Source of the DNA: Hydrangea macrophylla
Lineage: Eukaryota > Streptophyta > Magnoliopsida > Cornales > Hydrangeaceae
Assembly (NCBI GenBank): GCA_033977485.1
Contig: CM066997.1
Location: 75,114,634 to 75,178,633, forward strand
Reading direction: 5' to 3'
Length of the DNA: 64,000 nt
The notes under the pieces were generated by a model. The model saw only the letters and a list, made by a program, of their open reading frames with translations, had not been told where the DNA came from and made no database searches. A program made the position numbers and the translations under genes. The first letter of the stretch is position 1, and each line of letters starts with the position of its first letter. Shown here in pieces: positions 1 to 9,506 of the stretch.

Positions 1-2463
1 GATGTTCGTAGACCGGGGTATATAACTTATGCTTATATCCTCAAATGAATCCATAAGTTGAGTAGCCACTGAGTGAAATGGGCACAACACCCAACTTTTT
101 ATTTGGAATTCCCCTTATACCTGTCCGATTACCAGTCTCGAATCTCCCTTTATGTGTACGGATGATGCCCCCATCTCAAGGAGTATTTTCAATCCAATTA
201 TCAATGCTTCATATTCGCCCTAGTTGTTAGTACATTCAAAATTGAGCCGAAATGACATTTTTGTTTTTCTGTATTTAGGTGATATGATAACCACCACTGC
301 CCCAACACCTTCTGAATTCTTAGACCCATCAAAGATTATTGTCCATGGGACTAAGGATGCGTTTAGAATTTTAGGTGCTAGTGACAGATCCTCCAGATCA
401 GTAGAGTCTGGGTGATCAACCAAAAAATTGGCTATAGCTTGACCCTTGACCGATTGCTGTGATCAGTATTAAATGGCAAAATCCATCAGGTCCAAGGTCC
501 ATTTTCCAATCTGGCCACGCATAATGGGTCTTGATAGCATGTACTTAATCACACCAGTTTGACATATAATATCAGTAAAAACAGGTAACATAGATGTTCT
601 TAATTTTTGTGATGAAAAGTGTAATGCCAAGCACAACTTCTCAATCATCATATAGCGCTGCTCGATTGGAGTTAAAATTTTACTAAAGTAATAAACGGCA
701 TGCTCACTACCTTACTCATTATCCTGAGCTAACATACTTCCTATAGAGCAATCAGAGGTTGATTTATACAGTTTGAGACACCTACTCTTCTTGGGTGGCA
801 TCAGCACTGGAGGGTTAGACAAGTACTGCTTTATCCCTTCAAAGGCCTGTTGATGGCTATTCCCACTTGAACTCCTCATCGATCTTGATCTTAAGCAGTG
901 GGGTCCATACATGGGTCTTCCCTACACAGTTGGAGATAAACCTCATAAGGAAATTGATCTGCTCGAGCAGCCTTTGCAACTCTTTCTTATTGGCTGGGGG
1001 CTTTGCTGCTTGGATAGCCCAAGCCTTGTTCTTGTCTATCTCTATAACTTTCTGGTGCACCAGGAAACCTAAGAAGTTCCATGCTGAAACGCCGAATGCA
1101 CATTTGAGTGGACTCATCTTTAGCTTCTAAGCCCACATTTTTTTGAATGCTTTCTTAAGGTCAGTCAAATGTTTGGCGTTGCTCCAAGACTTAACCACCA
1201 CATCATCAATGTATACCTCCATAAATCGCCCAATTATGTCATGGAAGATGGAGTTCATTGCCCGTTGATAGGTGGCTCTTGCGTTTTTCAGTCCGAATGG
1301 CATCACAACCCATTCAAAGGTTCCTATTGCCCCCGTGCACCTAAAAGTTATCTTTAGGACATCCTCTTCGGTGATGTAAATTTGCTTGTACCCCAAATGC
1401 CCATCCATAAAGGACAAGATTTTGTGTTTAGCAGCCAAATCAATCTATTGATCGACCATGACTATTGGGTATTCGTCCTTTGGGGTAGCCAGGTTTAGAT
1501 TTTTGAAGTCAATGCACACTCTAAGCTTCCCATTCTTCTTTACAACTGGGACCACGTTCGAGACCCATTCTACATACCTTGCAGTCCAAATAAAGCCAGC
1601 CCTAAGGTGCCTCTCATTTCTTCCTTCACCTTCAGTGTAACCTCTGGTGACATGCGCCTAGGTAGCTTTTAGAACGGCCTGAACCCCACTTTGATTGGTA
1701 ATCAGTGCTCAACCACTTCTCTGGATAGCCCTGGCATCTCATCGTAGTCCCAGGAAAAATAGTCTTTATACTTATGTAGGAGTGCTATTACCTCGACCTG
1801 AATTGTGGTTCTAGCATCTGACTTACATAAGTTAGCTTAAGCTCTCCTTCACTGCCCAAGTTAACTTCTAGAAGGGGATCTTGAATGTTGGCCTTCAAAT
1901 CATGTAGCTTTGCTGTGGCCATTTCAAATTCTTCCATTTGGATCTCTTCCTTTTTTGGCAATTCCTCCTCGTAGATACAATCGGCCAAGTTTACCCCACG
2001 ATCGGTTGAGCCGATCTTTAATCTTCTATCACCCAGATATGCATACCATCTAGCCATGCTGGCCCTTAGAGCCAGCAATCTCTGCACTTCAGTCGATTGT
2101 AGATTCATCGATAACATATTGTTCATTAATCTCCATTGGCCTTAATTCTTCTGTCAGAGTGGGATTATTATAATATGACTTCAAGTTCAGTGGAGGTCCT
2201 TTATGGAATGTGGTTGCATTCAATTTTCCCAGCTTGCCACATCCTAATAGCTTGACTGGCCCAATGTCATCTTCATGCAGAACTGCATCATCCATTTACA
2301 TACATGCTACAAATAGCCTCATATCGGCCCCCACTACTTTAACCTCATCACCTCTCTAGACAATAGCAACTGATGGAGGATTAAAGGAATATAATAGTTA
2401 GGGTGAATCCAGTCTCGACCTAGTAGCGCATTATATGCGATCGATGTGTCCACGATGAAGAAG
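1..2463 (-). pseudogene. G pol: end of protease, RT, RNase H, second RNase H (broken)
   Basis: The minus-strand reading starts at the element A junction with the end of the aspartic protease, ending in a NALLGRDW-type motif near 2400-2463. An acidic linker follows (2295-1788), then RT. RT shows a CIDFKNLN block near 1500, MPFGLKNA near 1280 and the catalytic YIDDVV near 1200, with a stop at about 1446. The RT thumb covers 1117-857. RNase H remnants lie at about 912-469. A second, archaeal-type RNase H is seen at 423-220, with FDGSKN and a region where ECTNN would precede the usual GEYEAL motif. Frames change several times and stops are frequent, so no functional polyprotein can be made. The family normally copies retrotransposon RNA into DNA inside cytoplasmic particles. 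Confidence 0.8.
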
Positions 2464-2643
2464 GCTTTTGATCGGGAGAGAACTAATCCTAATTATACGC
2501 TTTAACGCGCATTTGTTAGTGCCTTTTTATCCTGTTTTTGTATATTTTTACTTCGTTTTCTAGTTTCTGACAGGTTTTGGAAGAAATCAACTAAACCAGG
2601 CTAAACAGGGTGAAAAAGTATCAAGAAAGAAGCTGAAAAACCA

Positions 2644-2785
2644 ATGTCGCGCGCGCGGTCCGCGGGCGCGAAAATCAGCAAGTCGCTCGCGCGATCCGCG
2701 CGCGCGAGACCCCCAATAATTCGCTCGCGCGATCCGCGCGCGCGAAATACCAAAAGTCGCGCTCGCGCGACCCGCTCTCGTGATA
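2644..2785. promoter_or_regulatory. CG-palindrome array in U3 of element A 5' LTR
   Basis: Four imperfect units built from TCGCTCGCGCGA-type palindromes alternate with short spacers, in otherwise AT-rich sequence. The array ends about 140 bp before the TATA box. The CGCG cores fit the published CAMTA-type CGCG box, but binding is inference. The other LTR copies have their own arrays at 9682-9823 (A), 55380-55515 (B) and 63565-63690 (C). Reading it as protein gives only an Arg/Ala/Ser low-complexity string, so it is not coding. Confidence 0.75.
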
Positions 2786-2925
2786 TGCCCAAAAACCAAA
2801 GTTGCGTATTTCAGTATACTGAAGACTCCTGTGCAAACGAGACTGCTAAACGACGTCCAGACTGTAAATTACATGCGTTTCAGTTCGTTTCGGGTTAGGA
2901 AGCCTTCCAAAGCTTGTACAAACTC

Positions 2926-2933
2926 TATATAAA
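2926..2933 (+). promoter_or_regulatory. TATA box of element A LTR
   Basis: TATATAAA lies in a local run of CTATATAAACTCTATA. It is the only good TATA motif in the LTR and lies upstream of the purine-rich leader. The transcript would start about 25-35 bp downstream, near 2955-2965. C keeps a related TATATATA; in B it is eroded. Confidence 0.6.
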
Positions 2934-3057
2934 CTCTATATTTACTCAATTATGGGGTTGGCAACTAATATACACATTCATAGACAGCCATATACACACA
3001 CTTTCAGCCCTTGAAGAGGGAGAAGCAAGGAGAAGAAGAAGAAGACCAAGGATTTCC

Positions 3058-3108
3058 ATGGCCTCCTCCATCAACTACTTGCCGATCTCTACTCCTATGG
3101 CAGCTTAG
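3058..3108 (+). CDS. Conserved 16-codon upstream ORF in the LTR leader
   Basis: This ORF begins in a strong start context (TTCCATGGC) right after a GAAGAAGAAGAAGACC purine stretch and encodes MASSINYLPISTPMAA. The same ORF, always 51 nt including the stop, occurs in the A 3' LTR (10096-10146), B (55777-55827) and C (63242-63292, minus). The peptide changes at several positions but keeps start, stop and length, with MAS-INYLP shared by all. It would be the first ORF on the retroelement RNA, so it may tune translation of gag-pro. I know of no matching family, and coding is not proven. Confidence 0.45.
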   Translation: MASSINYLPISTPMAA

Positions 3109-3847
3109 ATCATCGATCTAGGGTTTCAATGAAGCCCTAGATGAGTAATAGGGTTTTATTTATGTTTTTATTTTAGTTTTATTATGTATGGATGACAGTC
3201 ACATGTTTAGAGGATTTTTATAAATAAATCGTACTACTATTGATTAAATCATTGCTTTCAGAATTTATTCTTGTCTTAGATCTATTTTGACTGTGATGTG
3301 CTCAACAATCTATTCGTGCTGTGCTTGTTTAGATTGTTTACATGTGATGGTGCTTTATTGATTCGTGCTATCAAGTATCCGAATAGTCCATGCCTAGGTT
3401 AGGCGGATTAGATCACAACCCTAGTTTAGTGTGAGATAATTCGTGCTACCCGAAGATGGATTATGTTGGTGCTTGAACCATGATTATCTTCTTGTCGGAG
3501 GAATTGGGCTTGTAGCTACAATTCCCCATATTCATCCAACGTGATAAGCTAAAGTAATTCATAAAGATTCCTATTATGAAACTAGTGGTGGATTTGCAAT
3601 CCTAGGTTCCCTTTAAATATTATTTAAAACAACCTTAATTGCTTTCATAAGTTTAGATTTACTTTTATTGTTATTAGTTTAATTAAATCCAAATCAAAAT
3701 CCATTTTTCCTAATTAATTAGACTTAGGTTTTAAAATTAAGTCGTTGTAGTAATCAATCTCTGTGGGTTCGACCTTTACTTCCACACTGCAAATCTATTG
3801 AAAAGTAAAGAATACTTTTATATCTTGATTCTGACGAGATCAATTTT

Positions 3848-3865
3848 TGGCGCCGTTGCCGGGGA
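3848..3865 (+). other. Primer binding site, tRNA-Asp type (element A)
   Basis: TGGCGCCGTTGCCGGGGA begins 6 bp after the LTR end and is complementary to the 3' end of plant tRNA-Asp (from memory of that tRNA's 3' end). This is the usual primer of Athila-lineage elements and marks the 5' end of minus-strand DNA synthesis. Confidence 0.85.
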
Positions 3866-4234
3866 TTGTATTACTACTCTTAGTTTTATAATCGTAGTTT
3901 AGTTAATTCGTAAATATTAGATTAGTGTTTATTTTTCTTATTTTCTGTTTTTGTTTTTAGTTACTAACTTGTTTTTCTTTTATTTTGTAGCCAACGTTTC
4001 CGAGTGGAGCAGCTAATTACATCAAAGGAGCTTACGCAAAAATAAAATAAATAAAAATTAAATAAATTGCTTCCTTTGGAATTCGCTTTAAACCGCTGTA
4101 AGTCAGGGCGCTGTGACGCACTATTTGCATTAGTTTAAGGTTAATTGCACTGCATTAGCTAGGAAACCCGGGGCGCTGGGCTTGACGCGGTCATTGCATT
4201 ACAGGATAATATTCATGCATCATAGTAGTACTGT

Positions 4235-6883
4235 GTGCTTGATTGTCGTCTTAGTTGCGTGATTGCTTGCTATTTATTTTTTTCTTTAGTTGAGTCAGTC
4301 TTTGTTTTTAGTTTCTTTTTCTTTATTCTTGAACTTGAACGTACCTTAAGAACTAGTAAGTCCACAACCCAAGCTTCTAGAGCTAGGGTGCAAGACGACG
4401 AATCAACTCCGATTCCGTCGTCGTTGTTTGAGGCCGAAATTCAAAGTACCCGTGAACGGTTAAGGAGAGCTCGAACTTTTAAAATCGAACCAATTAAAAT
4501 GGCTGACGGTGGAAATAACAATAACAATCAAAACGACGGTGCGAATATGAATGATCTTAATATACCGCCACCACCTCCACTTATAAATTATTTTATTCCT
4601 ACTACTTACACGCCGCAAGCCGGTATCGAATTACCGGAGGCGACGGCATCTCACTTTGAGATTAAGTCGTCTACGATCTCGCTACTACCTTCCTTCCATG
4701 GCCGTCTAAATGAAGACCCTTACCAACACTTAGGGGATTTTCAGGGTATATGCTCTACTTTGAAAATACAGAACCTAAATAATGATGAATTAAAATTGCG
4801 GCTCTTCCCATTCTCCTTAAGAGACAAAGCGAAGTATTGGCTTCAATCTTTGGAGCCAAACACAATAAAAACATGGGAAGCTTTACACACCGCCTTTTTA
4901 CAAAAGTTTTTCCCTATTATGCGTACAAATAAGATAAGAAAAGATATAACTAATTTTGTAATGCAAGATGGGGAATCACTTTATGACACGTGGGAAAAAT
5001 TTAAAGAATTATTACGTTCGTGTCCACATCATCAGGTTCCCAAGTGGCAATTGGTTCAAGTCTTCTATGAGGGGCTTATTCCCTCTGTTAGGAATACCGT
5101 CGATGCCGTTTGTGCGGGAACTTTCCTACACAAAAGCGCCGACGAGGCCTGGAAAATTTTTGAAACGTTAAGCGAGAATTCGATGCATCAGGCTGTGTCG
5201 GTACGTTCTGAGGGATACATTCAATCTAAGCGAGAGGTGACAGTTGAGTCAAGTCAATCAATTCAAATACAAGAATTAAATAGAAAACTTGACCGACTGA
5301 TGCAAATGAACAAACCGTCTAATCCATCCTCTTTAGAAGTATGTGCATTATGTTCTGAACCGTCCCATAATATCTTTGCATGTCCTTCTGCATCTCAATA
5401 TCCGAAATTTGTTGAACAACACGTTAATTCTATGCAACAATTCCCACAGAATAATTATAATCCTAGGTCGACTAATTTTCCAAATACGTACCGACCCCAA
5501 TACCAACAAGGTCAATACCAACCACCTCCTCCACCTCCAAGCAATAATGCATTTGAGGAGAAGGTGTTGGCCTCACTTGAAAACTTTGGATCGGTAGTTC
5601 AGTTAGTACACTCTCACACACAATCCATCGCAAAACTGGAGTCCCAAGTAGGGCAAATTGCTAATACATTAAACCGTTTAACTGAGAGTAAGTTGCCCAG
5701 TCAACCTACTCAACAACCTAAGGGGCAATACGCAGTGGGTAGTACGAGTGAGAGCGTGAACGCTGTTTCGACTAGGACGACTGCTCGAGATGAGGAAGTT
5801 GTTGTAATTCCGGATGAGAGTGAGAAAGATGGGAAAATTAACGTAAATTTGAATAAGGAGGGTGAGGGAACGAGTAGAATTCAAAAAGATAAAGGACCGG
5901 CCCCAACAAACTATATTCCAAGAATGCCATATCCACCAAACGTTGAGGGACCGTCACATTCGCCTAAGAAAGGGTCTAAGGTTGAGGATATACTCGAGGT
6001 GTTCAAACAAGTTAAAATCAATATTCCTTTCCTCGATGCTATTAAACAAATTCCTGCTTATGCTAAATGTTTAAAAGACCTATGTACTCAAAAGCGCAAA
6101 ATACGGAGTCATACTCCTAAAAAGGTCTTCCTTACGGAAAAAGTAAGCTCTATATTCCAACACGCTCCTCCGAAGTATAAGGATCCCGGTACGCCTACGA
6201 TTTCATGTGTCATAGGTGACACTATCATTCATAGGGCTCTCCTTGACTTAGGAGCTAGTGTTAATCTCATACCTTATCACGTCTATCAACAACTAGGATT
6301 AGGTGAACTGAAACCTACGGCCGCTACTATACAATTAGCGGATCGTTCTATTAAAATTCCTAGAGGAATCGTCGAGGACGTCTTGGTTAAGGTTGATAAA
6401 TGCTTTTATCCTGTAGATTTTATGGTCCTCGACACCGAACCAGTGCTAGATGTTAGGAAACATACTCCTGTCATCTTAGGCCGTCCATTCTTAGCAACTG
6501 CTAACGCACGTGTTAACTGTCGGACGGGGGTAATGAAAGTGTCATTTGGGAACATGAACTTAAAATTAAACGTATTTAATGCTATGGATCAACCTCCTAA
6601 AAACGACGATTCCCTATGTGAGGTGGAAGGTGAGGTAACACGGAATAGTGAGCCTACTAAAGAAATAAAGGTGAGCGAAGAAAACAATATAGCAGACGAT
6701 GATGAGTGGATGAATCCTAATCCCGTGGACCCTAATGCGGAATCTACTCGAAAGGTAAGAAATCGATTTGAACATACTGACAAACCGTCGATTGAATTAA
6801 TTCAAAGCGACGTAATTTCTGCTTACCATCGAGCTCTTCCTGACATCCTTAGGGGTACACAGTCCGATTTACGGCCTCCGTGA
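4235..6883 (+). CDS. gag-pro: Gag-protease polyprotein of element A
   Basis: The frame is intact over 882 codons. A retrotransposon gag (capsid-like) domain spans about residues 165-320, including RLFPFSLRDKAKYW and LHTAFLQKFFP. A CCHC zinc knuckle lies near residue 370 (CALCSEPSHNIFAC, spacing C-2-C-4-H-4-C). A proline- and glutamine-rich linker follows. The aspartic protease has its active site near residue 669 (LLDLGASVN, where DLG replaces the usual DTG or DSG) and an ILGRPFL motif near residue 750. The protein ends about 110 residues later, with no RT. The first 25-30 residues are hydrophobic and unlike B, where ATG and sequence differ, so translation may really start later, for example at the ATG at 4499. 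The protein should assemble particles in the cytoplasm and process itself. Confidence 0.9.
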   Translation: MLDCRLSCVIACYLFFSLVESVFVFSFFFFILELERTLRTSKSTTQASRARVQDDESTPIPSSLFEAEIQSTRERLRRARTFKIEPIKMADGGNNNNNQNDGANMNDLNIPPPPPLINYFIPTTYTPQAGIELPEATASHFEIKSSTISLLPSFHGRLNEDPYQHLGDFQGICSTLKIQNLNNDELKLRLFPFSLRDKAKYWLQSLEPNTIKTWEALHTAFLQKFFPIMRTNKIRKDITNFVMQDGESLYDTWEKFKELLRSCPHHQVPKWQLVQVFYEGLIPSVRNTVDAVCAGTFLHKSADEAWKIFETLSENSMHQAVSVRSEGYIQSKREVTVESSQSIQIQELNRKLDRLMQMNKPSNPSSLEVCALCSEPSHNIFACPSASQYPKFVEQHVNSMQQFPQNNYNPRSTNFPNTYRPQYQQGQYQPPPPPPSNNAFEEKVLASLENFGSVVQLVHSHTQSIAKLESQVGQIANTLNRLTESKLPSQPTQQPKGQYAVGSTSESVNAVSTRTTARDEEVVVIPDESEKDGKINVNLNKEGEGTSRIQKDKGPAPTNYIPRMPYPPNVEGPSHSPKKGSKVEDILEVFKQVKINIPFLDAIKQIPAYAKCLKDLCTQKRKIRSHTPKKVFLTEKVSSIFQHAPPKYKDPGTPTISCVIGDTIIHRALLDLGASVNLIPYHVYQQLGLGELKPTAATIQLADRSIKIPRGIVEDVLVKVDKCFYPVDFMVLDTEPVLDVRKHTPVILGRPFLATANARVNCRTGVMKVSFGNMNLKLNVFNAMDQPPKNDDSLCEVEGEVTRNSEPTKEIKVSEENNIADDDEWMNPNPVDPNAESTRKVRNRFEHTDKPSIELIQSDVISAYHRALPDILRGTQSDLRPP

Positions 6884-6947
6884 GTCTTATGCTAGAAAGG
6901 TCTAGCTAAAGACGTAAAAGTTAGCGCTTCTTGGGAGGCAACCCAAG
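6880..6947 (+). promoter_or_regulatory. GTGAGT over the gag-pro stop, and downstream hairpin
   Basis: The stop TGA (6881-6883) is embedded in GTGAGT, a consensus plant 5' splice site. At 6930-6947 CTTGGG-AGGCAA-CCCAAG forms a perfect 6-bp stem with a 6-nt loop. Both features recur in B (59738-59743 and 59788-59805). Similar TTGGGAGGCAACCCAA hairpins follow pol in other Athila-type elements, as far as I recall. If so, the pol region is missing between these two marks. Function is unknown. Confidence 0.5.
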
Positions 6948-7249
6948 CTTTATTTCATTCGTTTTTCTTATTTTTGGACGTTTTTGGGTCTGTTTGTGTC
7001 TGTTTTGGACATGCTGGATAGGTTTGGGGGTTGGAATAGAATTATTTTTAATTAATATGCATAAAATAAGTGAACCAAGTGAAATGACCATTCTCGCGCG
7101 CGCGGCCCGCTCGCGCGAGACGTCGCTCGCGCGGCCCGCTGGCGCGAGAATGTGCCTTAACTTTTTTCTTTGCTTTTCTTTATTATGAGCCTCAGGTTCT
7201 CCTCGCGCCTGATCTCGCGGGCGCGAGGTACCTCGCTCGCGCGAGATTG

Positions 7250-7282
<33 letters not shown>

Positions 7283-9506
7283 GGAATTTGCGCGCGCGAC
7301 GGCCGCCCGCGCGGACCGCTCGCGCGATTTCCCCAATTCCTGTTTTTCTCTTTTGTTTTTTTTGTGTTTTCCCCCATACTTGTTCTGAGAATGTTTTTGT
7401 TTCTGTTTTTGTTTATTACGCCATTTTAGATCGAGTTAGTTAGTGTTTTCCTTATTACATTTTTACTTTTTTTCGTTTATTTCTTTTCCATTTATTCGTT
7501 TAGTGTAATTTAGATTAGTTTTTCAATTTAGATTAGTTTTTCAATTTCTATTTTATATTTCTGTTTCTTTTCCTTCTAATATTCTTTTGTTAGTTCTTTT
7601 CGTTTATCTAGTAGTAACAGGTAACATTGAACTTTATTGTCACATTCTTGGTGTTAACCTGTTATATGCTTGTCGACATCGAGGTACTATCGTTCCTTCA
7701 GTATGTACTCTCCTTTCTTTCGTTTTATTGTTTCATTGGGGACAATGAAAGGTTTAGGTTTGGGGGTATGCACACACATGCACATTATTATGCACTAAAA
7801 TTTTAAAAATTTACAATAAGTGTGTTTAAATAAACGATATTACTGACGTTTTTGCAATTTTAATTTGATACTTCTTGTTCAATAACTTTGAATTGTTATA
7901 GAATGGTAAACATGAGAATATGTGGTTAAATATTTACGAAAGTCATGTTGAAATGTTTTAAGTTATGTATTGTTTGAATCGTAGTTTTATATCATAGATT
8001 TGCACATAAACTCATGCACTGCACGTAGTCACTTGAATACATGTAGGTTGTGAACTATAATATGATTCGGATTTCTAGATAACACATGGTGGAGACTAAA
8101 CCCAGTGAGCTATTGAGCCTATCTTTTCTGTTTTGAGGGTTATAAATACATTGTGTTTGTCGAATTTCATTGAAATAGCGCATCTACTTGTTGTTTAGTC
8201 TCATTATTCTTGTTTTGGTTGATAATCAAGTTAAAATATTTGTTACCATGCTAAATAATCTTCCGTCGTACATGTTGAAGAACCATATAACCATAGGACA
8301 TGATTATAGGCCTTCTTTGTTTATTACCGACCGATAAATGATAAAATGTCCTTAGTTCGCACCTTGAGCCGTTAAAATGCCTCTTTTTCTTTGTTCACCA
8401 TTATCCTCTTTAAAAGCTCCAACTTGATCAACTTGGAGTATACCACTGGAAGAGTGATCAACTTTTAGTAGTATTAAGGCGATGTGTTGATGAAGAAGAA
8501 TAAAATAAGATGCTATTGGGGTAGTTGCTTGATATTCGATAAACAATTATTTGAGAAGCAAGAAACGAAAAAGGAAAAGAAAATAATACAAAAGGAGAAG
8601 GTTGAAAAAAAAATGATGAAAGAAAAGAAGAAAAAATGAAAAGGAATGAAGGGAAAGAAAAGATGAAAAGTTTGTAGAAAAAGAATGAAAGAGATCGAAC
8701 ATGCCTTACAATGCCATTCTAAATCTACCCATATATCCATTTTATCCTTTTTCATTACCTGAGCCATGTTACAACCTTTGAAAAGTCCTATTTGATCCTA
8801 GTGAACACGGTTTGGATATGAAAACAATAGAAGGGGATTAAAACATGGTGATGATTAATTTCTCTTGATTATTGGCGTCCTATCCATGAGACTACTGTTC
8901 TTTTGTGTCATGCGTCTTTTTCATGTCGTATGTGAGCGTTATTCATCTTGAAAACATAATTCCTTTGCTCACATATATTAGAAAAATTACACATGTTTCT
9001 GAGTGTTTCATTTTAGAGTGTAATTGACATTGTGAGATTTGTAGTCAAGACATAGTTAGATGGTTATCCGAAGTATATTCCATGTTCATGACATACACGT
9101 GTTCATTTGACTACCACATCACACACGTGCAATTTTATGAGAAACTCTATTGATTTATACGATGCATGTGCTTGAGATTGTTTTTCATGACGTAGGTGGA
9201 CATTTGATTCTGTTTCTTTATGTTCGTTATTCTATTTCAAATCTTTGTTATATGATAAAGGAGTATTTAATATTATGATTTTAATAAAAGTTTTTAATTG
9301 ATAAGTTAATAAAGATGGTTGGGGGTAACTTGTTGACGAGAACCCTCACGAGACTTCACTCGTCCGACTAGGGACACCTAGGGGTTTAAAAGGCTTGTTG
9401 CATACGCTAAATGCAATCGTGATCCATACGAAAATGGAATAGATTTTTATTAGTAGTTTTTATTTTAGTTTTGCTCGAGGACTAGCAAAATGTAGGTTTG
9501 GGGGTG
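6884..9506 (+). other. Long 3' noncoding region of element A
   Basis: No supported ORF is present in 2.6 kb. It holds CG-palindrome arrays (7093-7328) around a 30-nt A run (7250-7279), a small CATTG-GGGA-CAATG hairpin (7734-7747) and a polypurine-like tract AGGTTTGGGGGTA near 7755-7768. A block at about 8090-8125 matches D near 48977 (GGTGGAGACTAAACCCAGTG type). A purine-rich stretch lies at 8530-8700. The true polypurine tract (AGGTTTGGGGGTG) ends at 9506. The same order is seen in B, so the layout is fixed in the family. Confidence 0.8.
7093..7328. repeat. Internal CG-palindrome arrays with poly-A run, element A
   Basis: Three CG-rich blocks (7093-7149, 7202-7246, 7288-7328) use the same TCGCTCGCGCGA vocabulary as the LTR array. 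The second and third are separated by 30 consecutive A residues on the plus strand. B has the matching arrangement at 59953-60160 with a shorter A run (60113-60136). RNA from these blocks would fold strongly. They lie about 200-450 bp after the gag-pro stop. Confidence 0.8.

Larger units (their letters stand above)
2469..3842 (+). repeat. Element A 5' LTR
   Basis: The 1374-bp repeat is TG...CA bounded and matches 9507-10880 base for base except for about eight substitutions. U3 holds a CG-palindrome array (2644-2785) and a TATA box (2926-2933). The inferred transcript leader holds a purine stretch and a 16-codon upstream ORF (3058-3108). The last 100 bp include a conserved CTGTGGGTTCGACC-type block, a common feature near the end of Athila LTRs. 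Confidence 0.95.

Noticed and set aside
2587..2898. Overlapping Arg/Ser/Ala-rich ORFs on both strands at the CG arrays (also near 9625-9936, 55273-55617, 63491-63796)
   Set aside because: They arise from reading CG-palindrome repeats in several frames on both strands. Composition is low complexity, and the arrays differ in length between copies.
7250..7279. Poly-A run as the tail of a LINE, SINE or processed pseudogene
   Set aside because: B has an A run at the same place in the same family context. No target duplication or LINE/SINE body is present, so it is native element sequence.
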